Assembly (NCBI RefSeq): GCF_007655135.1
Contig: NW_022204047.1
Span: forward strand, 1-64,000
Length of the DNA: 64,000 nucleotides
Source of the DNA: Punica granatum
Taxonomy: Eukaryota; Streptophyta; Magnoliopsida; Myrtales; Lythraceae
Direction of reading: 5' to 3'
Part shown: piece by piece, positions 11,233-24,107 of the stretch
Numbering within the stretch: the stretch's first letter is position 1
How the letters are laid out: every line of letters begins with the position of its first letter
Made by a program: the position numbers and the translations under genes
Notes under the pieces: generated by a model
What the model was told of the DNA's origin: nothing
The model's database searches: none
Seen by the model: only the letters and a program-made list of their open reading frames with translations

Positions 11233-14200
11233 TTTACTTGAATTTCTTTTAGTAATATGTCATTTAGTCTCTGGACAATGTCTAATAGCAAGCTACGTGC
11301 ATTTTTTTCGGCGTGCGCCCTGATATTTGAAAGCCCAATGAGTACCAAACTAATTCAATCTAGCCGGGTCAACTCACTATGGGGTAAAACAATTATTTGC
11401 ATTTTTATTTAGGTCATAAAGCCTAGATTCTTCAATGGGGTTGCCAGAATAAAGAAAAAGGCCGGCAGACACCTTCCCTGTTGTAATGCTGTTCTGATTT
11501 TGCTATGAATCGAGTTTGGGCTGAATGCATCTTGGGCCAGGAAGGCCCGTGGCAAGCCCATCACAGGCCCAGAGAGGGTCACAAGCCATGTGGCCCAGTC
11601 TCCACGGGTGAGAAATGTATTTTACTGGGGGCATCAAGCACACTTGATATGTTTCCTTATCCATCAACTTACAAGATACACAGAATATATCAAGAATCTC
11701 TCAATTAGGTAACTGATTATATCTTCAATAATCTATATATATGGAGGTACAGCCTATAGCACTCACTACAATCACTGGTTGGTTTAATGGTTATTAAGTG
11801 CGACTTCTTCCACCGAAAGAAAAGGAGTGCGACTTCTTTGATCAAAATCCAAGTTCGTATTACCTTAAAAATATGCAGGAGAATGCTCTTTATTGGCCAC
11901 TTACTGGCCGAGTAATATATCCCATGATTCACAAGCCGTTCATGGAGCGTTGGACGTAATTGGACAAAATGTGGACACCCCTTATCATCATTATCATAAA
12001 AGAAAATTTTAAAAAGTATATATAGAAACTATTTTTTTCGATAAACGCAAGTTGAACTGCAGTTACGGAGTAAACGTATAAGACTAATTCTATAGTTTTA
12101 AATCTTATAAGACCAAAATTGACAGAATGTCAAACTTATAGAATAAAAAATATATATATTTTCTAATCTAAAAAAAAGAGACAGCTTAATTAGATTTCGA
12201 TTTATAGTATATATTGCAACTTTAGTCTGCATGATCATTTTGTCATTCAAGAATTTGAAGATCTTTTTATGAAATAAACTAATCAGAATCGGCAATATTC
12301 AACTTTGCTCCATGTCCTATCCCGGAAGACAAATGCTGTCAGGACAAAGCTTATTACAGCTGTGGCAGTAAATTAGCACAATTTTATTATTTGGCCACCC
12401 AACATGAAAAAGAATGTTCGTCCCACCAATAAACGGATAGTAAAATGAAAGAAAGAAACCGAATTTGTCTTCATTGCCCTTGTCCTCTCTACTGTGATCA
12501 AGTTTAGATGGAATTTTATCAAATAGAACATTCTCATTTGGCTCGTTTCATTTAGCCCTTTGTATATAGAGCTTGAAAATGAGACGGGTATGTTGTGTTG
12601 GGAGTAAGGCATTTTGAAAAGAACAATCGACCAGTTAAATAAATTGCATACTTGATGGCAACATCAATTTCAATGTCAGCGTAGGGATATCGATTAATCA
12701 ATGAAACATAAATTAAGTTATGAAGTCTCATTTCCTTGCTCAATATGAATGGAAGTGACAGGATCTTATTTCTAACGTTATTTTTCTTCTGGTGATGAAA
12801 GTAATTAAAAAAGAAAGTACAAGATTTTCACCAAGTTGGTATTAGGACACTAGCCAAGTGGAGATCAGAAGTCATCGAGTCCATACTGCGAGAAAAATTC
12901 CTAGGAAAAGTGAAAAGATTTCCCCTCCTTTATCTTCCTTACTTATGACTTCATGTTGACTTTTATTATTTTCATGTTCCAGAACAAATTGAAAGGTATG
13001 AGCAAAAATAAGCCTATGAGCAAGGATTAAATGAAGACTTTAAAAGATTTTTCTTTTCAATGTGTGGCCTTGTATTCGAAAATCAAATGGGTCCTGACAA
13101 ATTCAATTCGAGTTAGTCAGTCCATTAAGTGATAAATCTCTTTCAATTAATGATTTTCTCATTTCACAATATCCAAATCCAAAAATTTACTTATGAAAAA
13201 TAATTGTCAAACCGCTTGAACTAACCCTTATTTGTTAAAAAGATGGTTTTTGGTATATTGTTAGTCATCATATCCTCTATCAGAAATATAAAAGTCCATA
13301 TAGTCAATAATAAGATTTCGTGTACTATTTTAGTTATTTCCGTATATCAAGTAAAGCTTAGCACTACTAGCAGCAGGCTCGCCTCTTTTTTGTTTTTTGT
13401 TTTTTTTTTGAACTCGAAAGACCCATTCACCGTACTTCCGTAAACTTCTTCTTCATCCTCCTCAACCAAAGCATCTACATTTTATTTTAATATACATTTT
13501 ATTTTGGTACAATTTTTGAGTTTTCCAAAATATCCTTATTACATATTTTTATTAATAATAATCATTGAATTAAGGCTAAAACTATTAATTCGTATGAATA
13601 ACTATCGTTATTATTTCTCCACAACTCCCTGCTCCCTACTCTCTCCCTCTCTCCTTCTCTCTCTCTCTCTCTCTCTCTCTTTCCTCACGTCCCAAATCTC
13701 ACCTGCTCTTTCATATCATAATTTCCTTTTTCTAAAATTAATTTCATCAACTAATACTTTAATTTATATAAAAAACTGCTTTTTAATTATAAAAATATAT
13801 AAATATTAGAAAATTATGAAAAATAATTATGATTTTAGAGTTTATAATACGGTAAGAAAAAGTTATGATACGCTATGCGTAGCATGTATATGCACCTTGT
13901 CTTATATAACTTATTAGGCTGAGGGTTCTATTAAATAGAAAAAGTCAAAGCTAAGTTTATACAGGCTGAAAATATCTAAGTGTGTCGGGGAAAATTTTCA
14001 TTCTGCAAATGGTCCATTAAGGTTTATGATAAATGATCAGTGCATGACCCCATGCAATAATTACCCTCACATGAACCCTTCTGCACCATTGACCGAACCA
14101 CCTTGGCTATAAGAATAATTAGCCGTCATTTACCTAACTAATTAATTATTAACTTATCATATATGTTAATTATAGAGCTTGTTTTGCCGTGCATGTGTGT

Positions 14201-16999
14201 ATATATATATACATTTGGCTTCTTTATTATTTTATGTATTTTTATTGGATTTTTTCAGATTTTATATCATCTTAAATAATGTGGCGCACTATGATTGGTT
14301 CCACATAACAAAAGTGACACATAGGATGCGCCATGTCAGCAAAATATTAACGGCGTCAGGTGCAATTGATGGAATGCACTACATTGAAACGATTTTAAAA
14401 CTTTTTGTATCAACAAGTTACTAAAAAAATATTTTGGACTAACTTGAAACATTCATGAAATTTTTTGAACCATCGATACAATTAATCCTTAGATAAATCT
14501 AAAACACTAGTTCACGAAAAGAAAAAAGAAACCTTTGCACCTCTTTTTGTTAAATATAATCCATGTTTCAACGAATATATACATCTATAAGAATATATGT
14601 ATATAAAACCCACGTTACTTAATTTTTATTTATTTTTATTAGAGACTCTTTTCTATATAAAACAGAACTACATAGAGAAAATTATAGTTTAAATAGACAA
14701 TCAAATCTAATGATTAAATTAGACAAAACATATTTAATCATCATAAATGGCAAAATAAAAGAAAAATATTTAATTAATCATTTGATATGTTTGAAGAAAT
14801 GTGATTAGTTAGTGAAATAATGTAATTGTGGACTCGAAGGGACGTTACCATTTGAGAAGTTGTATATTCCTATATATATATATATCTTCCAGTTTTCTAA
14901 AGAGACAATATTAATTTCATCTTCCCCTTCTCCCCCTGAAATTCTTCTTCAAAAAAGTTCATTGAGAAGATTTTGAAAATTCTCGGTCTTGTCGTTTTAA
15001 TTTCTCAATAATAGTGCTTGCTGTAATACAAAAAAGGTATCTTATATTTCTTAAAAAATATCTTATTGACATCAACTCGTAGGTTTCCCATCATTAGCGG
15101 CTAATTGCATGCGGTCCTGAAGTTATTGTTTAAATATCTGCTTTTGATGCATGGAGTTGTTTAAGATGAAAAGGGCCAAAGCCGGACTGGAATCGTGTTG
15201 TTTGTTTTGAAAGACATACTCCAAGGGCTTCATTCATCAACTAGGTTGAGGGTGCTTGATAGGTTGACTACAAAGAGCAAAATGATGAAATTGAGGGTCG
15301 CAACGACACCAGAGAAATGTGAGTTTTGCAGTTACATATAGCAATTCGTGATCATCTTTTCTTTACTTGCAATGTGACATATTAGGGAGCCTATTAGCTC
15401 AGGTTAGCATACAGAGGCTTCAACAAAATGAGGGTAAAAAATGCAAAAGTTAGACGCAATCTGCTTGAAGTATTGTGGGTACATTCAGTAATATTGGATA
15501 TGAAGGAATTGCAATGCTAGGATTTCTGGTAAATGCATTTAGGGCTGCGAAAAGTTAGGTTTTGCTTATTTAGTCCTCAGTAGAGTTTGGCTAATAGTTT
15601 TCTTCTCCCATTGTTCGGGATTCCTTAGGTGGATGGATTTAATACTTTAAATGTTTTTGTGTGATCAATGACATTTATACCATTTCTATATTAAACACAG
15701 GCGTGAAGAGCTCATCTCTTTGTTTCTCTTCATTTTTATACCCAAATTACCCCTTTCAACGTTCATTTATTCCATAAATACCATTTCTTGTTCTTAAAAC
15801 AATTCCTACTCTCATGGTAAGCATTTATGGATTCAATTTTTCCGAGTTATTTCTCTGATTGGCATCTTCAAAGAAATTATGATGTGAACAACATATAAAT
15901 CAATCAGTATAATCTTCACTCTTGGCCTCAAAGATAAGAACTGGGAAGAGGCAACAACAAAGGCAATCTAAAACTTACTATGGACAAGGAGAGAGGAGAG
16001 GATGGATCCGGCGGAGAACTAGAACCAGAACTGAACCTTGTTGTGGAGGTAGTCGAAGTCGGAGAAGACGGGGCTGAGGCGCTAGGGCACAAAAGTATAT
16101 CTCGTATTTGTCTCGAAATATCAAAATTCTCATTTATGGGAATCCTTGCAAGGAGTAGTTGTCGATAGACCGCTCTCATGAAAGTAGCTTTTCTCCATGT
16201 CCGATTATCGCTCCCGTGGAACAGCTCCTCCCATGACTCATGCCACTAACAGTGGCACATGCAACAAGTGTAAAAAGCACGTTGATATCTGACGGGGCTA
16301 AGTATCCTTGACCGGTCGACTTTAAAGTAAAAAAAGAAGTTCTAACCTAATTCATCTCATAAGTATGGATAATAGGACGCTGACTTGACACCTCATCCTC
16401 CTAGAGATTGTCTATTAAAAGGGAAAAAAACCATGTTACTCCAATATATTCAATAGTTGTTTTGCACAATCCATCTCCCGAAATCCCGTAACCCACTAGC
16501 AAACCAGTAATAATAAAGAGATATAACTTTAAAAATTAGAAATTATTATTACTAGTCATGAATAAGAAAAGTATTTATCTAGAAGAATTGTTGTGACAAT
16601 GGGCTACCGATTGATAGTTATCATAAGTACAGTCTTGCCGTCCTCTGGCTTCCAAGAAGACCAACCATCAATCAAGTATCTATATAAATGGTGTAAACAC
16701 AAGAAAGTATAAATAATCAAATAAATGATATTGTTTAGTTCTATGTGAGAATACCGCAAACATGATGTTTCAAACTTATTCGATCTCATTTATTAGCAAA
16801 ATAAAAAAGGAGACATACAATATTGGTCATGTCACATAGCCGCTCGATTTGTGGCACGTCTTCTCTAGCAAATGGGTACACGTCGAGGGAACCTATCCTA
16901 AGTAAATAGCATAGCCAATTTCATATTCATTTGAAGCAAAAGATAAAATGTTGATGATTTTTCTTAGTTCAAATCCCTCAAGATGATCATATCAAGTGA
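11233..16999. other. Intergenic DNA, no supported gene
   Basis: AT-rich sequence with a (CT)n microsatellite at about 13657-13681 and a small GC-richer island at 15980-16180, open on both strands but matching nothing I know. A patch at 11530-11605 holds several GGCCCA/TGGGCC hexamers. No RNA gene or complete transposon was recognised. Confidence 0.5.
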
Positions 17000-18280
17000 G
17001 GGAAAATTACACCATTAGCACAAAAAGTTTTGGAAAGTTGCACCATTGGTACAAAAAGATTTTTTTACACCAAAGATACAAAAAGTTTGAAAAACGTAAC
17101 AAAATAGTATATTCCATCAATTTTGACTTAACACCGTTAGTCTCTGCTTACGTGGCAGATGACGTGTCAGTTGCCATTTTACCTGACATATGACGTAGAC
17201 AAATTTGAACCCAATGACGAGTGGAAAATATGATGTGGCAGTGGAAGGGGTTTGGAGTTATAACAATTTAGTACAAAATATTTTGACTAGTGTAACTTGT
17301 TAGTACAAAAAGTTTTCCACATGTAACTTGTTAGTACACATCGGTGGGGTGTGGTGAGTAAAAACAACTGATGTGGCGAAAAAAAATTAAAAAATAAAAT
17401 TTCAAACTGATAAAAGGCAAATGGTTCTGCATCCAGGTCTTCTAGTCGGCCTTCACATGCAATCAATTAGGTTCAATAGGTTGTGATGATGATAGTGAGT
17501 GAAACCTGTTTCATTTTGTGATTATTAAGTAGTGTCAATGGTACTGTCATCCCTATGAACATATGAGATTAATCTGGAAGGATTTTGTAGATATTGAGAT
17601 TAATATGAGATTTGATTTCTTTTTGTGGTTATTACATATGTGTGGAAGGATTTTGTAAATGTTGTTAACATTTTGTTGTTAAACGTTGTGTGCCCCTTTT
17701 AATCTTATTAATTATTATTGTGGCAACCTCATCGCCCAATTATCCCTCAAACTCCTACATTTTCAAATCCATTTTTAATCTATTTGAAACACATTCACAC
17801 GGCTTTAGTTTGGCACAATAATTCTTCCCCAAACTCTATGTAAAACCCCTGTAGCACTAGCAGTTTTTTGCACGCAGTTGGACTAACTAGTTATATGTAG
17901 AAAACTTTTTGTTCTAACAAATTACATATCTAAAACTTTTTGTACTAACAAGTTACACTATCAAAAATTTTGTAATAATAAGTTACACTATCCAAAACAT
18001 TTTTGTAACAAATTGTTACGGCTTCAGACCTCTTCCACCGCCACGTCATGATTTTTCTCGTCACTCGTCATCGAATTCAAATTTGTCCACGTCATTTGCC
18101 AGTAGAATGACAACTGACACGTCATCTATCACGTAAGCAGAGACTAACAGTGTTAAGTCAAAATTGACGAAATGTACTATTTTGTTATGTTTTTCAAACT
18201 TTATGTACCTCTGGTACAAAAAAAAATTGTATCAATTATGCAACTTTCCAAAACTTTTGTACTAAGGGTGCAATTTTCCC
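17000..18280. mobile_element. Non-autonomous Mutator-like (MULE) element with long inverted arms
   Basis: The left end reads GGGAAAATTACACCATTAGC; the complement of the right end reads GGGAAAATTGCACCCTTAGT. The arms pair for about 340 bases (left) and 400 bases (right), both containing the block GTTAGTCTCTGCTTACGTG. Inside the arms a unit of about 36 bases around GTGTAACTTGTTAGTACAAA is repeated, at least twice on the left and three times on the right. The 10-bp flanks (16990-16999 and 18281-18290) match at 7 of 10 positions, a decayed target duplication at best. The roughly 540-base core has no open frame. Long GGGAAAATTGCACC-type TIRs fit Mutator-like elements; the superfamily is inferred. 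Confidence 0.68.
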
Positions 18281-19091
18281 TGTTAATTGAAGAAATTAAA
18301 GATAACCCATGTAGAATCTTTGTCCAAATGAGTTGGGCTAAATAATCCAACCAATCTCAAAAGAAATTCTAAAGATCATTCATTTCATAAATATGGATTA
18401 ACCACTGACTCATCATTCCATCCAAAATCATTTTCATTTCATGTCACCCAATTTTTTCTATAACTGTTTTAACCGATTTAAAGGAGGGCGACATAACATC
18501 AACTACGACATGCCGTTATTGCAGGACAATCGAGCAACCATGGAAACGACAAAGGGTTCCTATGCCACAAACAGTAGCCCATGCTCAGCAATTGTGGATA
18601 ATCTGGCTCGAAGGAGAATCATTGACCGAATAGGAATTTCATATCTTAGACATGATTTGCTATTTCATACTTTTTAATATTTTTTCAATATTTGAATCTT
18701 TTTTTCTTTTATTATTTTGTGTTAGATATTTGTCGGACAGTTGCCACAATTGGTAGTACTGAATCTCTTTATAGATTAAACGACCAAGCCATTGTCTCGC
18801 TATTGCAACTATACATCGTATTTATTGTGATATGGGCTGATTGTGGATGGTTGGAATCTCGACGAGATAAGGGTTTTACTTGATTTCCGCGATAGAGGAA
18901 GAGTTATGAGTTTAGAGAGAATGTGATGCTAAAGAGAAACTCTGGCTGAGAAGATGAGTTAGTCCCATTTCGTGCCTATTTTTCATTTATGTATGAGTAT
19001 GAGAAGATGAGTTAGTCCCATTTCCCATTTCCCATTCCCTGAGTTAGTCCCATTTCCCTGTATCCACTCTTCTAGGGAGAGTCTTGGGTCA
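18281..19091. other. Intergenic DNA with short direct repeats
   Basis: A 23-base unit (GAGAAGATGAGTTAGTCCCA plus TTT) occurs at 18948-18970 and 19001-19023, with a shorter version near 19040. Read on the minus strand, the sequence next to 19091 may continue the retrotransposon remnant interrupted by the Athila-like element. No gene was recognised. Confidence 0.45.
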
Positions 19092-19096
19092 ACGTC

Positions 19097-20348
19097 TGAT
19101 CCCTTTGCAAATATATATAAAAATAAGCTCAAATTCTACCAGCAAGTGTACTGGGTCAGATCAAGTAATATAGTGATGAATAGAGTGTCGATCCCACAAG
19201 GATTAATTAAGTACTAAACCTATATTAGATTCTATTATTATCTAAGCAATCAAATTAAGAGAATTAACTAATTAACTACTAATCAACCTAAATCGTCACA
19301 AAGAGCAGAAAGAGAATTGTACGAAAATATATCAATTGAAAGTGGGAAAAACAGAATCCACCCTAGTTTCACTAATCAGATTGCCATCATGTTATATAGA
19401 CTGATAGCTATGTGATTATTCAAGTGAGTTTATCAAGCCTTTAAAATTAAAGTCTTAAACCTCTAATTAATCAATCAGCTCCCGCATCTCTAATTAATAG
19501 TGGACTCTAAATTATAATCATACACCTTCCAGTGCTATGATTGTCTAATGCCCTAAATTAATTATCCCTAATGTCTTAGCGAATAACTAACTAGAAACAT
19601 TGCATTAATCCCTGGATAATCTCTAATTAAACTAATTAACGCAGCTATCGCATTTAACTAATTAGTCTAATCAAGAATTCCTAACAAACACTATATCAAC
19701 TCCCGTATCAATAGTGTTTCTAACAATTATAACCAATTAAGAATTAAAATTGAAATTATAGGAATTGCAATCATGAATCATCAACACATCTATTAATCCT
19801 ATAACATGGCGACAATCATCATATTAGCTACCTAGGGTTTCATCATATTCCCACAAAAGAAGCTTAGAATATCATGGAATTGAAAACACAATTATAATTC
19901 CAAGGAGTCATTGCAATAGAATTCATATTCAGCAGTAAACTCAAGATATTGAATCCTAAAACAAAAACCCAACAATTCCTTTAAGGAATTATCTCTTCCA
20001 CAATTCTTCGCTTCAAATCAATTGATCCAGGTGACGGCTCCAGACAAGACCCTCTCCAAAAACTCTCTAGGTTAAAAGAATGGTGAAAGATGGCTCCCCC
20101 CCTAGGGTTTCCTAATCTTGTTATGAGGAGTATTTATATCCACAACAAAAAAAGATTTCCGAAAGATATATGCTGGCTCCAAATTGCGCAAAACTCCTCA
20201 ATATTGCTCGTAATTCCATCTAAGTCCTCAAAGACCTACAATATCAAATTACACATAATTAAGCACCGACTTCTTATAATTTCTATAAAATTAATAATAA
20301 TTTAACATGAATTGCACAATAAAATATGAGTATAATATGCCCTTATCA
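19097..20348 (-). repeat. 3' LTR of the Athila-like element
   Basis: The 1252-base LTR starts TGATCCC and ends TTATCA on the plus strand. It differs from the 5' LTR by about three substitutions and one A-run length change. The outer side abuts the target duplication ACGTC; the inner side abuts the polypurine tract. Confidence 0.93.
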
Positions 20349-20361
20349 ACTTCCCCACACT
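20349..20361 (-). other. Polypurine tract of the Athila-like element
   Basis: The minus strand reads AGTGTGGGGAAGT directly against the TGATAAGG start of the 3' LTR. This is the expected place and composition of the plus-strand DNA primer. Confidence 0.75.
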
Positions 20362-22032
20362 TGAACTTTTGCTTGTCCTCAAGCAAAATAAATAAGACCA
20401 AGGAAAGAAATCTATCAGAGAGAGTACAAATTTTCATATTCACTGATTTAAGCATTTGATATCTCATAATTTATTACTCGTTATTTTGTGGTGCCCACTG
20501 CTCAAACCAAACTGGAAACATGTGATCAGAGTACTACAGTTGAAATTAACCAGCTAATCTAGAGAAAGCAAATTTTAATCCAAGCGTTTAGCCTAAGATT
20601 TCTATTTCAAAAGTAAATACTCAGTCCTATAAGGAAAAATACACATTTAAACTTCATAGCTGTTAGCAGGCATATAATCCCTCTAATTTTCCCTCTAAGC
20701 AAGTCAACAAGGTAGTGAAAGTATATGGTATCTGCTTCGTCCCTAGGTTTTCTTCCTTTTTATTACAAGTCTTAATTTATTTTTTTGTTTTTGCATTCAA
20801 TTTTTCCTTTCTGTTTAAGAAGCAAATTTTTTTTTTTTTCAAGTCCAATTTTTGTTTGAACTTGTGCCTTTCCGCTCTTCTCGTTATAGTGAGTTCATTG
20901 AGTCGGCACATCCCGGGCTCATCACCCAAGTGACCGGGTTTTAAAGGGACCCCTACGAACTCTTCCTCACTCTAACATTCAAGTTAGGATACTCATAACT
21001 CAATTCTTGAGTCATTGGAGTAAAGGCTATGCTTGCTTTTTTTTTTTTGAATGCTCACTAACACTTTTCAGACTTCTTTTATAGGAATCACTAAGTACAA
21101 AGCTTCTTCTACCTCTTTCACTAAATGTTAAAGTGCTATTAGAATAATTAAAAAGAGGATATACTAACTAACTTTGCTTAGAAGTAGACCTGTTTATTTT
21201 TCACTTAAGGACTTGACCGACTCTTAAACTTCAAACTCTAGGGCTAAAAACTAGGTAAATTTGATTTCTAAAGATTTGACTAATTAATTTTAACTAAGTA
21301 CAAAAATCACAACAGTGGTGAGTAGGGCGCCTAAGTGAGTCAATTTTTTTCAAACAATTCCTGAACAAATGCTATCAACAGTATTCTTCGTACAATCTCT
21401 AGATTTCAATAATTAAAAAAATAAAAAAAAAAAAGAATTTGGCCTAACAATTGCCAGATAACTTAAGGACAATTATAATTCAAGGTGACAGGGAAGTATA
21501 ACTATTTATCAACAAAGACAGGCATCAGATGTCATGAGTAACAAATTAAATCACAGAATTCAGACATCAACACTATACTCAATTTTATACTCCATCTGTT
21601 TAGTATCTCCCTTCCCCACACTTAGATTAAACAGTGTCCTCACTGTTCCTAATGTAGCTCTAGTAAAATGAAAATAAAAATAAAGAACATAAGAGAAAAA
21701 GAGATACTAGTACTTCCCCGGTTTCGAAAAATTAAGTTGAAGCAATTGGAGTTCCAACTGGTATAGCAATAGAGAGAGTCAGCAGTTGTTATCCACCCTG
21801 GCTTCAAAAACAAAAAGAAAACAACAAAAAGAACAAAAATAGCAGATAATCCATCTTAACTAAAACAATCAAATAGCAAATATCCCAAGTCTACCCAATG
21901 AGTGGGTGCTTGATAAAGTACAAACCAACAGCAAATCAAAATAAAACAAATGAAGCAAAAGAATTGAGAGCCAACAGGGACTTTAGCTCTCAGACATGGG
22001 CTGCCTCCCATGAAGCACTTAGTTTATAGTCG
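20362..22032 (-). other. Non-coding region between integrase and 3' LTR
   Basis: About 1.7 kb with no usable open frame on the element strand. Athila elements often carry an extra env-like frame here; in this copy nothing of the kind can be read, so it is either lost or was never present. Confidence 0.6.
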
Positions 22033-23508
22033 CTAGTTCGACTTTTCCAATTCTTCAACCGAATTTGCTAGATCCACCGTAGTGGCATCACCATCAATAT
22101 TTTCCCCTTCAAAGTAATGCTTGAGAAGATGACCGTTTACTTTAAAAGTGCGGTCATCTTCTGACTTCAGCTCAACTGCACCATAGGGAAAAACATTAGA
22201 AATAACAAATGGTCCAGACCATCGAGATTTTAACTTACCTGGGAACAACTTCAAGCGAGAGTTGTATAATAGGACTTTCTGACCAGGCAAAAACTCTCGC
22301 TTTAGGATGTTCCTATCATGCCATTGCTTGGCTCGCTCCTTGTATATCCTAGCATTTTCATATGCTTCCTCTCTCATCTCAGCCATCTGATTCAATTGGA
22401 GCAATCTCTTTTCACCTGCAGCTTGTAAATCAAAGTTAAGGTATTTTATGGCCCAATATGCTTTGTGCTCAAGCTCTACTGGTAGGTGACATGATTTACC
22501 ATAAACAATCTTGTATGGGGACATTCCTATGGGGGTTTTGAAAGCTGTCCTGTAAGCCCACAATGCATCATCAAGTTTTAAAGACCAATCTTTCCTAGAT
22601 GCATTGACTGTTTTCTCTAAGATACGCTTTATTTCCCTATTGGACACCTCAACCTGTCCACAAGTCTGTGGATGATAAGGGGTGGCAATTTTATGAGTAA
22701 CTCCATATTTTGATAATAATTTTTCAAATTGCCGATTGCAAAAATGTGATCCCCCATCACTTATAATGGCTCTAGGTACCCCAAATCTTGAAAAGATGTT
22801 CTTTTTCAAAAATCTGATTACAACTCTGGCATCATTACTTTGTAGAGCAACTGCTTCTACCCATTTTGAAACATAATCAACAGCCACAAGAATATATTTA
22901 TTTGAAAAAGAAGAGGGAAAAGGACCCATAAAGTCTATTCCCCACACATCAAAAAGCTCAATTACAAGAATGCTATTTTGTGGTACTTCATGTCTCCTAG
23001 AAATATTGCCAATTCTTTGGCATGGAGCACAAGACATAATGTAATTCCTGCAATCATGAAATACTCTAGGCCAATAAAATCCACAAGATAAGATCTTAGT
23101 TGCAGTTCTTTCCACACCAAAGTGGCCTCCTGCTTCCTTAGAATGACAGTGTTGTATTATGCTAAGTTGTTCAGTTTCAGGCACACAGCGTCTAATTACT
23201 TGGTCAGCACAATATTTAAACAGATATGGTTCATCCCAAAAATAGTATTTCACATCATGCAAAAATTTCTTTTTCTGTTGAGATGACAAACCATATGGTG
23301 TGATGTTGCTAACCATGTAATTGACTATATCAGCATACCAAGGTAATCCTTGGATTTCTGCTACATGCAATTGTTCATCAGGGAACTTTTCATTAATGGG
23401 TGAATCTAAACAATCAGATTCCAAACGGGATAAGTGATCAGCCACTACATTTTCAGTTCCCTTTGTGTCTCTAATTTCCAGGTCAAATTCTTGTAGCAGT
23501 GAATCCAA
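22033..23508 (-). pseudogene. pol: Athila-like pol, 3' part: end of RNase H and integrase
   Basis: About 490 codons in a frame displaced from the preceding pol segment. It opens with the end of RNase H ([20 protein letters not shown]) and then integrase. The zinc-binding part has His residues in [12 protein letters not shown] and the pair CAPC. The catalytic core shows the acidic triad in [14 protein letters not shown] and the Glu of GQVEVSNRE. The C-terminal part ends without a chromodomain. The shift lies at about 23500-23509, where one base appears to be missing after the RLIRW segment. Integrase itself looks intact; the break separates it from RT in translation. Confidence 0.85.
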
Positions 23509-24092
23509 CGAATTAGCCTAGGTTTAGCATCAGCTTTGGCAAACAAATATTTCAGGGCAGCATGGTCTGTGTATACTATGATCTTAGAACCTATCAGATA
23601 AGGCCGAAACTTGTCACATGCAAATATGACTGCTAAAAGCTCCTTTTCAGTTGTGGCATAGTTCTTTTGGGCCTCATTTAAAGTTCTACTAGCATAGTAT
23701 ATTGCATGAAATACCTTACCTCTCCTTTGCCCAAGTACTGCTCCTACAGCATAGTCGCTGGCATCACACATCAGCTCAAACGGAAGCTCCCAATTAGGTG
23801 CAACGATCACTGGTGCAGAAGTGAGTTTCTCCTTCAATAAATTGAATGCCTGCAAACAATTGTCATTAAAAACAAAAGCAGAATCTTTTTCAAGTAAATT
23901 ACAAAGAGGTCTAGAGATTTTAGAAAAGTCCTTGATAAATCTCCTGTAGAAGCCAGCATGTCCTAAGAAGCTCCTTACTCCTTTTGTTGAAGTGGGTGGT
24001 GGCAACTTCTCTATTATCTCCACTTTTGCTCGATCAACTTCAATCCCTTTCTTTGACACCTTGTGACCTAAGACTATACCCTCTCTTACCAT
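23445..24092 (-). pseudogene. pol: Athila-like pol, middle part: RT end and RNase H
   Basis: This continues the frame of the gag-RT segment after an in-frame stop. It covers the RT thumb/connection ([20 protein letters not shown]) and RNase H ([20 protein letters not shown], then [20 protein letters not shown]). The frame is then lost at RLIRW and drifts into non-homologous residues to a stop. Upstream, a TAG (24108-24110) stands where related elements, as I recall them, have Trp in the LN-W-EKCHF context, consistent with one TGG to TAG change. Confidence 0.85.
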
Positions 24093-24107
24093 AAAATGAC
24101 ATTTCTC

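Noticed and set aside
15928..16179. Overlapping open frames on both strands in a GC-richer island
   Set aside because: Low-complexity Ser/Pro/Thr or Glu-rich composition, and no splice or family support; possibly an old gene fragment but not claimable.
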